DNA of 64,000 nucleotides, from contig NZ_VMTV02000099.1 of the NCBI RefSeq assembly GCF_007644035.1, positions 62,001 to 126,000 of the forward strand. The letters run 5' to 3'. A program made the position numbers and the translations under genes. The stretch comes from Vogesella mureinivorans. Lineage in GTDB: Bacteria > Pseudomonadota > Gammaproteobacteria > Burkholderiales > Chromobacteriaceae. A model generated the notes under the pieces. That model saw only the letters and a program-made list of their open reading frames with translations. It searched no databases and was not told the origin of the DNA. This document shows, one piece after another, positions 10,984 through 19,327 of this stretch; position 1 is the stretch's first letter, and every line of letters starts with the position of its first letter.

Positions 10984-11976
10984 ATGCAGAAGTTTTTTCA
11001 CTGGATGATGCGCGGGGTGGGCGACCGCTTTGCCAGCCGTGAAGTGCAAGAGGCAGTAGACCTGCTCATCGCCGAAGTAGAGCCCAAGGTAAAACTGCTG
11101 CCCGGCGGTCAGCGCCAGTTGCGCCGCGGTGTGCGGCACCTGCTGGCGCAGCTGCAAGAGGTTGGCCGCTTACTGCCCGTGCCGCTGGACCTGAGCCCCG
11201 CAGGCTATAGCAGCGACCGGCGTGTGGGTTTGCTGTTTGCCTCGCCGCAAAGCCTGTGCGACAGCCTGCGTGCTAGCGATGCCATCCGTGCACACCTGGC
11301 CAGCCCGCAGTCGCCCGAGCAGCTGCAGGTGATGCTGGTGATGCAGCTGAACGAAGAAACGCGGCTGGGCAGCCAGCTGTTGCCGGATGGCAGCGTGCGT
11401 AGCGACGTACCGCAGCGTGTGCTGAGCTTTGAGCGGCACCGTTTTATTGCCGCCAGCGCCCAGCACGACGAGCTGCTGCGCGTATCACGCCAGCAAGCGT
11501 ATAGCCTGCTGTGCCGCAACCTGGGGTATGGCATAAACCAGGCTGAAAGCGAGCGCCGCCTGCTGGAAGTAGAGCGCCGTGCCTTGCAATTGCAGCTGCA
11601 GCATAAAACCAATGTGCTGAACGCCGAGGCGCTAAACCTGCACGGCAGCATGACCCCGGCGCAAATGGCAGAACGCCTGGCGCAGGTGGAGCAGGCGCTG
11701 GCGGCATCGCAGCTGGTGGCGTCGTTGCAGGGCAAGCTCAAGCTGATACGGCAGGTGATCGAGTCGCCGGATGATTTTGTACACGCCAGCCTGCAAACCG
11801 CCTGGGTAGACCGCATGGGCGTGGTGCTGTCGCCCGCCGAGGGTGGGCAGCAGCTGGACTATGCCAATATCGACATGGGCTATCTGCAGAAGCGCCGCCG
11901 CGTGGTATTTGCGGCCAACCTTAGCCGTAGCGACCTGCGCGAATGGCAGCAGCGCTGGCCCGCGCTGGAAAACTGA
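10984..11976 (+). CDS. Uncharacterised 330-residue protein
   Basis: I do not recognise a family with confidence. The protein is soluble and helical, with a charged N-terminal region ([31 protein letters not shown]), a long heptad-like stretch at about residues 185-260 rich in Leu/Gln/Glu ([16 protein letters not shown]), and a C-terminal [21 protein letters not shown]. No signal peptide or membrane segment is seen. It is divergent from the chemoreceptor gene across a 140-base AT-richer gap that should hold both promoters. A reverse GTTGGCCGCA repeat (11910-11919) encodes AANL near its end. Confidence 0.8.
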   Translation: MQKFFHWMMRGVGDRFASREVQEAVDLLIAEVEPKVKLLPGGQRQLRRGVRHLLAQLQEVGRLLPVPLDLSPAGYSSDRRVGLLFASPQSLCDSLRASDAIRAHLASPQSPEQLQVMLVMQLNEETRLGSQLLPDGSVRSDVPQRVLSFERHRFIAASAQHDELLRVSRQQAYSLLCRNLGYGINQAESERRLLEVERRALQLQLQHKTNVLNAEALNLHGSMTPAQMAERLAQVEQALAASQLVASLQGKLKLIRQVIESPDDFVHASLQTAWVDRMGVVLSPAEGGQQLDYANIDMGYLQKRRRVVFAANLSRSDLREWQQRWPALEN

Positions 11977-11990
11977 CAGCGCACGCGGTG

Positions 11991-13181
11991 CTAGCTACCG
12001 CACACAATCAGCGGCACCTGCATCTCTGCCGCCGACAGCCCGCCATGGTTGCCCAGCAACGGCGGGCGTTTTTCATCGTTGTTTACCATGTGCAGCAGCC
12101 CCCAGTTGTCCTTCATCAGCAAGACAAAATCACCGGCGCGCTCGGCTAGCAGCGGGTGGTGCGGCGCTGGGCCAAACCAGCCGTGTGCGATGACATCGGC
12201 GGCGGGCAGGCACCACGCAATATGGCCCAGCGTGTGTTCGAACGCGGTGCGAAAGGCCTGCGCCATGCCGGGTTTGACATGGCAGATCGCCGCCCGCGGC
12301 TCGCCGCTGAGTGGCTGGCGCAGCAGCGCTGCCAGCGCGGGGTAGTCGTTCAGAAACAGCAGGCGCTCTGGCGGAATATCCATCTGGCCATGGTCGGCGG
12401 TAATGACCAGTTTGCAGCTGGCCGGCAGCGTGGCGGCCAGCTCGGCGCAGTGCTGCTGCAGGCGTGCCAGCAGCGCCTGGGCTTTGGGGTGGGTGGTGCC
12501 TTTGCCGTGCATCAGCGAATCCAGGTCCGGGATGTAGGCGTAGACAAATTTGCGCTGCGGCGTGGCCGCCAGGGTGGCCAGGCTGGCAAACAGCTCGGCG
12601 TAACTGCGCCACGGCAGGTGCTGCGCCTGCCCGCCGTGGTGGCGGCTGTAGTGCGAGTCGGCAATGTACTGCGGCTGCAGTACATACTGCTGCCGGCCAC
12701 GGCACTGCAGCGCGGATGGCTGGCTGTACAGCCGCGCGGCCAGGGTGTCGCTATCGGGCACCTCGCCGCGGGCCCAGTGGCTGCGCAGCGGCAGCGGGGT
12801 GGCAATGCAGCCGGCCTCCGGTGCCCAGACGTGCCACGCCAGCAGGCTGTGCTGGCTGGGCGGCAGGCCGGTCATCAGCGTGGTAATGGCCGCCGTGGTG
12901 GTGCTGGGGAAGACCGACGACAGCGTGGCGCACTGCTGCTGTTGCAGCCAGCCGCCGGGTGCCAGGGCGTTCAGCTGGGCGCAGCCCATGCCGTCTATCA
13001 GCAGCAGGATGACCGTATTGCAGTCATCCAGATCGTTCAGGGCAGGGTGCTGCAGCGGCGGGCAGCCGGCATGGCCATGCAGGCGCGCAGCCAGGTTGGC
13101 CAGGCTGTGCTGGTAATCGGGTAGCTGGCACTGCGCCAGCAGGCTGTCGGGCAAGGGGCTCACTGTTGTGCTTTCGTGCAT
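11991..13181 (-). CDS. Alkaline-phosphatase-superfamily phosphodiesterase/nucleotide pyrophosphatase
   Basis: 396 residues. The metal-binding pattern of type I phosphodiesterases/nucleotide pyrophosphatases is visible: LLIDGMG (Asp about 63), FPSTTT with the nucleophilic Thr, YIPDLDSLMHGKG, ITADHGQ, and the C-terminal NHGGLS. No clear signal peptide is present, so a cytosolic role is likely. The substrate is not predictable from sequence. It is convergent with the unknown gene, 14 bases apart, and its start lies close to the divergent YkgJ-type gene. Confidence 0.85.
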   Translation of the reverse strand: MHESTTVSPLPDSLLAQCQLPDYQHSLANLAARLHGHAGCPPLQHPALNDLDDCNTVILLLIDGMGCAQLNALAPGGWLQQQQCATLSSVFPSTTTAAITTLMTGLPPSQHSLLAWHVWAPEAGCIATPLPLRSHWARGEVPDSDTLAARLYSQPSALQCRGRQQYVLQPQYIADSHYSRHHGGQAQHLPWRSYAELFASLATLAATPQRKFVYAYIPDLDSLMHGKGTTHPKAQALLARLQQHCAELAATLPASCKLVITADHGQMDIPPERLLFLNDYPALAALLRQPLSGEPRAAICHVKPGMAQAFRTAFEHTLGHIAWCLPAADVIAHGWFGPAPHHPLLAERAGDFVLLMKDNWGLLHMVNNDEKRPPLLGNHGGLSAAEMQVPLIVCGS

Positions 13182-13229
13182 GTGTTTATAGTGTGGGTTT
13201 TACCTTGTCTGGCAGGTTTTGTAAGCATC

Positions 13230-13598
13230 ATGAGTGATTTGCGTGTGAGCTGTACCGAGTGCGGCGCCTGTTGTTCGGCGTTTCGTGTGTCTTTCCACCG
13301 CAGCGAGTTGGCCGCAGATGGCCGCCCCGGCGTACCCGCCGACATGGCCGTACACGAGGTAGGCAATACCTGGCGCATGGTAGGCACCGACGACAGCGCC
13401 GCCGACGGCCAGCCACCGCGCTGCGTGGCGCTATGCGGCACCGTAGGTAAAGCGGTGAGCTGCAGCATCTACGACCAGCGCCCGTCACCCTGTCGCGAAT
13501 TCGGCGCGCTGGCTAGCGTCGGCATCTACGAAGCAGCCTGCAATCGCGCCCGCGCCCGCCACGGCCTGCCACGGCTGCAGGTGGACGATAGCTGGTAA
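13230..13598 (+). CDS. YkgJ-family cysteine-cluster protein
   Basis: 122 residues with CTECGACC near the N-terminus (about residues 8-15) and further cysteines in PPRCVALC, VSCSIYDQRPSPCREF and AACNRAR. This matches the YkgJ/CxxCxxCC family, thought to bind zinc or an Fe-S cluster; function unknown. I chose the ATG at 13230 over an upstream in-frame ATG at 13176 that overlaps the divergent gene's start region. Confidence 0.85.
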   Translation: MSDLRVSCTECGACCSAFRVSFHRSELAADGRPGVPADMAVHEVGNTWRMVGTDDSAADGQPPRCVALCGTVGKAVSCSIYDQRPSPCREFGALASVGIYEAACNRARARHGLPRLQVDDSW

Positions 13599-13938
13599 GC
13601 CATAGTGGCAGTGCGCCCCCGTGCAGCCCGAAAGCATGGGGGCATCATGGGCGCAAGGCGTGCCACGCTATTGAAGCGGCAGCTTGCACACCGGTATGTT
13701 GTTTCAGGATGGTGGCGATTCAGACTGCAGGCTTTTACGCCATAACCCATCGCTTGGCCGAGTGATAAGGATGATGGCTTGCGTTTCGCTTCACCCATTT
13801 GCGCTGCGCTTGCCCGGAAACAGTTGGCCGCAGGGCTGTGCCATAAGCAATAGGCACGCACATGATATACGTGTTGCCGGCAGCCAAAACAAACCCCAGC
13901 CAGCCGGCTGGGGTTTTTCGTGGCAATAACGGGCAGGC
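13599..13938. other. 340-base gap without a convincing gene
   Basis: An open frame at 13684-13929 has no family signature and runs through the terminator, so I do not call it. The gap holds one GTTGGCCGCA repeat (13823-13832) and the bidirectional terminator at 13892-13915. The rest shows no recognisable signal. Confidence 0.6.
13892..13915. terminator. Bidirectional terminator
   Basis: Stem AACCCCAGCC / GGCTGGGGTT with loop AGCC is followed by a TTTTT run on the + strand. It sits between the convergent YkgJ-type gene and the iron operon, close to the operon's last stop codon. Confidence 0.8.
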
Positions 13939-15015
13939 CTAGCTGTACGCCAGGCTCAGGTGGTTGTCCCACTTCACCGGGAAGCGCTGGCTGCGGCGCG
14001 GGTCGATTTGCAGGGTCTGGCTGTCTATCCACACGATGTCGCCCAGCTCGTTGCTGGTAATGAAGTGGCGTTGGTCGCGGCTAAGGGCGATGCCGGCCGG
14101 CTTGCTGAGCGCTACGTGGCCCAGGTAGCTGCCGCTGCCGTCCCAGAACACCACGGCGTCGCCTTTGGTGGCGGTGCAGGCGATGCGGTTGGCGCCGGCG
14201 GCTACGCTGGCGGCGTAGCCGTTGCTGGCTAGCGCCAGCGCGTCGGGTGTGTCCAGCAGGCGCAGGCCTTGTTCGGCATTCCAGATGGCGGCCAGCGGGG
14301 CGGCGCCGTCGCCTTCGTACTGCAGCGCTACCGCAAAGTCGCGTGCGTTGATGCGGGCGAGGTGGCGTAGCGACAGGCGCTTGTCGTCCAGCACGTAGCT
14401 GGCGATGCTGCGGCCTTGTGCCGGGTCCACGATGTCGATCTGCGGCTTCATATTGTTGCGGTTGAGCTTGATGCGGCCGCTTTCCGGCAGGGTGAGGATG
14501 CCGCCGTTGGCGACCAGAATGCTGCCGTCGTCCAGCGCCTTGAGCTCGTGCGGGCCGATGCCGCCGCTGGGCATTTCGCGCAGTGGCTGTAGCGTTTGCG
14601 CATCGCGTACGGTCAGCAGGCCGTTGCCGCTGTCAATGTCGTTGTCGGTGGTGTACAGCTTGCCGTGCGCCAGGATGCCGTGGCCAAAGCCGTGGCGGTT
14701 GTCCGGGTAGTCGTACCATGCCAGCTGTTGGCCGCTGCGCCAGTTGAAGCGGGCGATCTGGTAGCCGGGGCGGCGGGCGAATACCAGGCATTCGCCGGGT
14801 CGGGCCGGGTCCAGCGCCAGGTGGTGGCCGCGCTCGGGCAGGGTGAGCTGGCCGCTGGCACCGGCCAGGCCTGCGCGGTGCTGGTTGCGGCCAACGTCGC
14901 AGGCCGAGATGATGGCCGGCTGGTCGGGTTCGCCGGCCCAGCTGCGCAGCGGCAGCGCCGCCAGGGTGAGGGCGCCGGCTTGCAGCAGCTGGCGGCGGGT
15001 TAGCTTAGTCGCCAT
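13939..15015 (-). CDS. DUF1513 protein, Tat-exported, last gene of the iron operon
   Basis: 358 residues from the ATG at 15015; an in-frame ATG at 15024 is equally possible. The N-terminus TRRQLLQAGALTLAALPLRSWA is a twin-arginine leader. The body has beta-propeller-like repeats (HHLALDPARPGECLVFARRPG, HGFGHGILAHGKLYTTDND, GIGPHELKALDDGS). DUF1513 proteins occur beside imelysins and di-heme proteins in Fur-controlled loci. The start overlaps the end of the upstream imelysin gene. Confidence 0.88.
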   Translation of the reverse strand: MATKLTRRQLLQAGALTLAALPLRSWAGEPDQPAIISACDVGRNQHRAGLAGASGQLTLPERGHHLALDPARPGECLVFARRPGYQIARFNWRSGQQLAWYDYPDNRHGFGHGILAHGKLYTTDNDIDSGNGLLTVRDAQTLQPLREMPSGGIGPHELKALDDGSILVANGGILTLPESGRIKLNRNNMKPQIDIVDPAQGRSIASYVLDDKRLSLRHLARINARDFAVALQYEGDGAAPLAAIWNAEQGLRLLDTPDALALASNGYAASVAAGANRIACTATKGDAVVFWDGSGSYLGHVALSKPAGIALSRDQRHFITSNELGDIVWIDSQTLQIDPRRSQRFPVKWDNHLSLAYS

Positions 15016-16015
15016 CGGATTCATTAAAGCTGAGGGTGATGTCCAGGGTGTGCGCTACCGGGCCTTCTATCTGGGCCAGCAATTTTTCCAGTGCTTGTGC
15101 AGCAGGCTTTTCGCGGCCGCTATTGCCGTTTTTGGCCAGGTTTTCCGGCAGCTTGTCCAGCGCGGCCGCTACGGCTACGGTGGCGTCTTGCAGGGCTTTG
15201 GCTTGGGCAGGCTGGCCTTTGGCTTGCAGCAGGCTGTTGATGCCGGGCTGATCCGGGCTGCCGGTGAGCACGGCTTGCAGTAGGCTGAACTGGGCTTTCA
15301 GCAGGGCGCGGCCTTCGCCGCTGCGCTGTGCGTTGACCAGCTCGGGCTTTTGCTGCGGCAGGCGCGAGATTTCTTTGTGCATCTCGTTGACGCCCGCCAG
15401 GGTCAGGTTGATGACTTCTTCCAGCGGCTGGCTGGCGTTGGCGTATTGGGCGCCGGCTTGGCCGCTACGGCTCAGGTTGGCCGCAAAGTCTTGCCAGGCT
15501 TGTGCCAGGGGTGGGGTGTGGCTGGCGATTTCCTGGCCGTTTTGTTGTAGCCAGGCGCAGCGTGCGGCATCGCCCAGGTTTTTCTGCTGTGCAAACAGCT
15601 GGTATTCGATGGCGGCAAAGCCTTTGGCGGCGGCGCCGGCTTCTTCGTAGCTGTCTTTGCTACGGCCCAGGTTTTCGCTGACGGCTTGTTCGATCAGCGC
15701 GGGGCGTGCGGGTTTGAAGGCAATCACGCGCTGGCTGCGCAGCTCGGCGGTGGGGCCCCAGTTGAGCGGGGCGACGGCCATCCAGCTGCGGTAGCTTTGT
15801 CGCCATTGCTCGCGGGCGCTGGCCAGGTTGGCCGCACTATTGTCCTGGCACAGCTGTGTCAGGCTGCGGTTTAGCGCCTGGCTTTGCTGGCTGAGGGCGG
15901 TGTAACGGGGTAGTAGGGTGTGGCGGGCCAGGCTGTCGATAAAGGTTTGCTCGGCACTGGCGGCGTGGGCGAGCGGCGCGGCCAGTAGCAGGGTGGCCAG
16001 CAGGGTGCGGGACAT
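15005..16015 (-). CDS. Imelysin-family protein, variant without the GxHxxE histidine
   Basis: 336 residues with a Sec signal peptide (cut near LAHAASA). The imelysin/IrpA fold is recognisable (WRQSYRSWMAVAPLNWGP; GFAAIEYQLF), but the family's GxHxxE motif reads GFAAIE here (about residues 132-137), with Ala in the His position. It probably binds iron differently from its partner imelysin at 17565-18701 or is structural. It lies 63 bases after the di-heme gene and overlaps the DUF1513 start. Confidence 0.87.
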   Translation of the reverse strand: MSRTLLATLLLAAPLAHAASAEQTFIDSLARHTLLPRYTALSQQSQALNRSLTQLCQDNSAANLASAREQWRQSYRSWMAVAPLNWGPTAELRSQRVIAFKPARPALIEQAVSENLGRSKDSYEEAGAAAKGFAAIEYQLFAQQKNLGDAARCAWLQQNGQEIASHTPPLAQAWQDFAANLSRSGQAGAQYANASQPLEEVINLTLAGVNEMHKEISRLPQQKPELVNAQRSGEGRALLKAQFSLLQAVLTGSPDQPGINSLLQAKGQPAQAKALQDATVAVAAALDKLPENLAKNGNSGREKPAAQALEKLLAQIEGPVAHTLDITLSFNESDGD

Positions 16016-16078
16016 GCGGTTTCCTTTGTGTGTGCCGGGCCCGCGCGCGGGGCCCGGCTGGTGCGGTGCTTGGCTGCC

Positions 16079-17494
16079 TTACAACGAGTTCAGGAAGCGC
16101 AGCACGGCGTCACGGTCGGCTTTGCTGAAGCTGGCAAAGCGCTGTTTGGCGGCTTCGGCTTCACCGCCGTGCCACATGATGGCTTCGGTCAGGTTGCGTG
16201 CGCGGCCATCGTGCAGGTACTGGGTGTGGCCGTTGACATCCACGAACTGGCCAATGCCCCATAGTGGCGGCGTTTTCCATTCGCGGCCGTCGGCCAGACC
16301 ATCCGGGCGATTATCCGCCAGGCCCGGGCCCATATCGTGTAGCAGCAGGTCGGTGTAGGGGCTGATTTTCTGGCCGGATACTTCTGGCAGGCCAGCCAGC
16401 TTGCCGGTGGTGTAGCTTGGCGTGTGGCAGGTGGTGCACTGTGCCTGGTTGAACAGCAGCTTGCCGCGGCGTACTGCCAGGGTATCGGCATCGCGCTGCG
16501 CTGGTACGGCCAGCGTGCGGCTGTAAAAGATGACGGCGTCCATCTTGCTGGCGTTGATTTCTGGCTTGCCACCGTGTGGGGCTTTCAGGCAGTCGCGCTG
16601 CGATGGCATGCATTCTTCTTTGGGGAATTTGGGCGAGGTAATGCCGATATCGCCATTGAACGCACCGGCAGACTGGTGGGCGATGGTCGCTACGTTGGCT
16701 TTCCAGCCAAAGCGGCCCAGCAGGGTTTTGTTTGCGTAGGCGTCGTGCACGTAGTTTGGCTTGCCGCTGATGCCCTGGCCTGCTGCGGCCTGGGCTTTGG
16801 CGTTGGCCAGGATGTCTTTTTCGCTAATGGCTTCCAGTAGGCCCAGGCCGATCATTTGGGGGGCGATGCGCGGCGAGATCTGTACTTGCGGGTGCAGCGG
16901 GCCATAGCCCAGTTCGGTGAGCTGGTAGGTGGGCTGGCGCAGGCTGTAGCTTTCGCCATCGGCAAAGCGCCCGGCTTGTTCGGTGTAACTGACGGCCACT
17001 TTACCTTCCGGGTTTACCCCGGGGATGGCGTCGTTATTGAACTGGCCGCCGTAGTTGGGCTCTGGCAGGGTGCTGCCGTTTTTGCCGGGGATGGACAGGC
17101 GGAACAGCAAGGCCAGCGGTTGTTCGGCTTGCAGGCCGTTTTCAAAATTGGGGGTGGCGCCGCGGCCGTCCAGTGCATGACAGGCACCGCAGGAGCGGGC
17201 GATGAAGTGTGGCCCCAGGCCGTCGCGCGCCGTGGTGGACGATGGCGCTTCTACCCAGGCTTTCTTGAAGAAAGAGTTACCGATGAAAAACTGCGTCTGG
17301 CGGTCGCTGGCCATGTTGGCCGCAGGCAGCGAGAAAGCATTGCGGCCAACTTCGTAGACGGTAGTGTTGCCACCCAGTTTTTCGTCACCGTCCTGATAGG
17401 GGGCAACTTCTTGTGCGGCAGTAAAACCCAGCGTGCCGAGGATTGCAGCCGTGCCACCCAGCGTGGCTGCAAGGGAGAGATATTTCTTTTGCAT
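16079..17494 (-). CDS. Di-heme c-type oxidoreductase (DUF1111/DHOR family)
   Basis: 471 residues with an N-terminal signal sequence (about 1-27). Two c-type heme sites are present: CGACH (about 102-106) and CTTCH (about 353-357), with a distal LHDMGPGLAD segment typical of this group. The family has been called thiol oxidoreductase and is distantly related to bacterial cytochrome c peroxidases. Placement between two imelysins suggests electron transfer during periplasmic iron handling. It is 70 bases after the first imelysin gene in the same operon. Confidence 0.9.
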   Translation of the reverse strand: MQKKYLSLAATLGGTAAILGTLGFTAAQEVAPYQDGDEKLGGNTTVYEVGRNAFSLPAANMASDRQTQFFIGNSFFKKAWVEAPSSTTARDGLGPHFIARSCGACHALDGRGATPNFENGLQAEQPLALLFRLSIPGKNGSTLPEPNYGGQFNNDAIPGVNPEGKVAVSYTEQAGRFADGESYSLRQPTYQLTELGYGPLHPQVQISPRIAPQMIGLGLLEAISEKDILANAKAQAAAGQGISGKPNYVHDAYANKTLLGRFGWKANVATIAHQSAGAFNGDIGITSPKFPKEECMPSQRDCLKAPHGGKPEINASKMDAVIFYSRTLAVPAQRDADTLAVRRGKLLFNQAQCTTCHTPSYTTGKLAGLPEVSGQKISPYTDLLLHDMGPGLADNRPDGLADGREWKTPPLWGIGQFVDVNGHTQYLHDGRARNLTEAIMWHGGEAEAAKQRFASFSKADRDAVLRFLNSL

Positions 17495-17564
17495 GGTGTT
17501 TTCCGGTCAATGCAAATACCCGCCTGCGGCTGCAGGCGGGGTGGTGGGTGGTGGTGAGTACGGC

Positions 17565-18701
17565 TTAGCCGTTAACGTTCAGTTTCTTGATACCCAGTGC
17601 CTTGGCGGCTTCTACCAGGCTGCCGGCCTGCTTTTTCAGCGCGGCAACCGTGGCTTGTACGCGGCTGCGGCCTTCTTTTTTCACGATCTCCTGGTCGAAT
17701 GGCGCCTGAATGCCTTCTGCGGCTTTCATGGTGGCGTCCATGTCGGCGGTCACGCGCTCGGCGGCCTTGCTGTTGCTGGCGGCAACCAGGTCGCGCAGGC
17801 TGGCACCTTTTACCACGCTGCCATCTACGCGTTTGTATTCACCCAGCCACACGTTCTGGATGCCCTTGGCGTTGGTGATTACGTCGCGGTGGGTGTTGTC
17901 GGAGAAGCAGCTGTGCTCGTCTTCCTGGTTGCGGCTATCCAGTGCCACTTCCATGCGCTCGCCAGCCAGCTCGGCACGCGACAGTACGCCAATGCCCACC
18001 ATGATCTGGCGGATAGCGTCCGGGTTTTTGGCAAACTTGGCGCGGTAGTTGTTGCTGCCTGGCTTCCACTGGCTGGCAACGCTGGCCAGGTCGTCTACCA
18101 GCAGTTCGGCGGCCACTTTCAGGTATTCGCGGCGGCGGTCGGCATTGGGGGCTTTGCCGTCGACAAAGTCGGTAAAGCTGCGTTTGCCCGGGCCGGCTAC
18201 GTCGAAATCCTGGCCCCACAGCAAGAATTCGATAGCGTGGTAGCCGGTGGAGACGTTTTCTTCACCGCCGCGCTCGTTCAGCGACGACAGCTTTTCTTTG
18301 GTAATGGCGACTTTGCGGTTATTGACGATGCCGGCGTTTGGTTTGCCTTTTACGCCATCAATATAGGCCTCATCCAGTGGCCAGGCGTTGATCTGGCCTT
18401 CCGGGCCTTTGGCGTCGTCGATCGGGCCGCCGTAAAAGCGGAAGGCTTCGGTCTGGCCGTACGGCTCGCGTGCTGCCAGCCAGGCTTTGCGTGCTTTGGC
18501 CAGGGTGTCTTCGGAGGGGGCAGCGACAAAGGCATCTACCGCGGTTTTCAATTCACGCGCGCCCTGCAGCGAATCTTCGTAGCTGGCAAAAACGATCTGG
18601 CTATAGGTTTCTACTACACTGGCGCGGTTTACGTCGGCAGCAAAGGCGGCCGGGGCGAGCAGGGCAGAACCAAGGGCGAGTGCAAGCAGGGTTTGGCGCA
18701 T
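17565..18701 (-). CDS. Imelysin (IrpA-like iron-regulated periplasmic protein), first gene of the operon
   Basis: 378 residues from the ATG at 18701, with a clear Sec signal (MRQTLLALALGSALLAPAAFA). The intact imelysin motif is GYHAIEFLLWGQD (His about 155, Glu about 158), and the second conserved block is NAWPLDEAYIDG. The M75/imelysin family is now viewed as metal-binding periplasmic or outer-membrane proteins induced by iron starvation. The frame is open 57 codons upstream through the promoter, which I exclude. A Fur box lies 41 bases upstream. Confidence 0.92.
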   Translation of the reverse strand: MRQTLLALALGSALLAPAAFAADVNRASVVETYSQIVFASYEDSLQGARELKTAVDAFVAAPSEDTLAKARKAWLAAREPYGQTEAFRFYGGPIDDAKGPEGQINAWPLDEAYIDGVKGKPNAGIVNNRKVAITKEKLSSLNERGGEENVSTGYHAIEFLLWGQDFDVAGPGKRSFTDFVDGKAPNADRRREYLKVAAELLVDDLASVASQWKPGSNNYRAKFAKNPDAIRQIMVGIGVLSRAELAGERMEVALDSRNQEDEHSCFSDNTHRDVITNAKGIQNVWLGEYKRVDGSVVKGASLRDLVAASNSKAAERVTADMDATMKAAEGIQAPFDQEIVKKEGRSRVQATVAALKKQAGSLVEAAKALGIKKLNVNG

Positions 18702-18741
18702 GAAAGTAAGTCTCTTTATTGGTTGTAAAAAGTAGTACTGA

Positions 18742-18756
18742 TGATAAGTATTATCA
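18742..18756 (-). promoter_or_regulatory. Fur box of the imelysin operon
   Basis: TGATAAGTATTATCA matches the 7-1-7 Fur inverted repeat TGATAAT-N-ATTATCA in all but one arm position. It lies 41 bases upstream of the imelysin start, where iron-loaded Fur would block transcription. It could also reach the divergent gene at 18892. Confidence 0.82.
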
Positions 18757-18891
18757 TTTGGATAGTCAATCGGCACTTGCCAGCGGTTTATTTTGCGCCC
18801 AGCGCGCTTTTTGCCGGTGCGGTGCTGGGTGATGCGCCGCCTTCGTGGTATCCTTGCGCCCCTTTTTTGCACAGTGACCCGTCACCGTTAC

Positions 18892-19251
18892 ATGCGAGAC
18901 CCCTGCGATCACTACACTATCGACCTGATTGGCGGCACCCGCGCCAAGCCCGGGCGCAAGCCGCTGGGCGAGCGCGCCATGACGCCGGCCGAGCGCAAGC
19001 GCCGTAGCCGCGAGCTGCGCCGCAACCGTTTGCAGGAGCTATCGGTAACGGTAGAGCTGTCGCGGGACGCGCAAAAAGCGCTGGATAAAATGATCGAGTG
19101 GTGGGGGGTGAGCAAAAAAGAAGCCATCAACCGCGCCATGCTGATTGCTTGCCAGTCGCAAACCGGGCGCACGGGTACGCTGTTCGAGTTTGACGCCGAG
19201 TTCCTGCTACCGCAGCCGGTAAAAAAGCGTAGCCGCAAAAAAGCCGAATAA
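18892..19251 (+). CDS. Small basic protein with a ribbon-helix-helix-like DNA-binding region
   Basis: 119 residues. It contains GRKPLGERAMTPAERKRRSRELRRN, a basic linker common in plasmid and phage regulators, then LSVTVELSRDAQKALDKMIEWWGVSKKEAINRAML, which reads as a beta strand plus two helices as in ribbon-helix-helix repressors. I chose the ATG at 18892; the frame is open further up but the upstream part looks like the promoter of the divergent operon. It is convergent with the recombinase gene. The assignment is by pattern, not a named family. Confidence 0.7.
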   Translation: MRDPCDHYTIDLIGGTRAKPGRKPLGERAMTPAERKRRSRELRRNRLQELSVTVELSRDAQKALDKMIEWWGVSKKEAINRAMLIACQSQTGRTGTLFEFDAEFLLPQPVKKRSRKKAE

Positions 19252-19264
19252 GCCGTGTGTTATC

Positions 19265-19297
19265 AAAAAAGCCAGTCGACCATGACTGGCTTTTTTT
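19265..19297. terminator. Bidirectional terminator
   Basis: Stem AAAAAAGCCAGTC / GACTGGCTTTTTT with a 6-base loop has T runs on both strands. It separates the small DNA-binding protein gene from the convergent recombinase gene. Confidence 0.9.
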
Positions 19298-19327
19298 ATT
19301 GCCATTTTTACTGCTGCTCAGTGCGTC

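Noticed and set aside
13684-13929. 81-codon open frame between the YkgJ-type gene and the iron operon
   Set aside because: No ribosome-binding site of note, no pattern, and it reads through the terminator.
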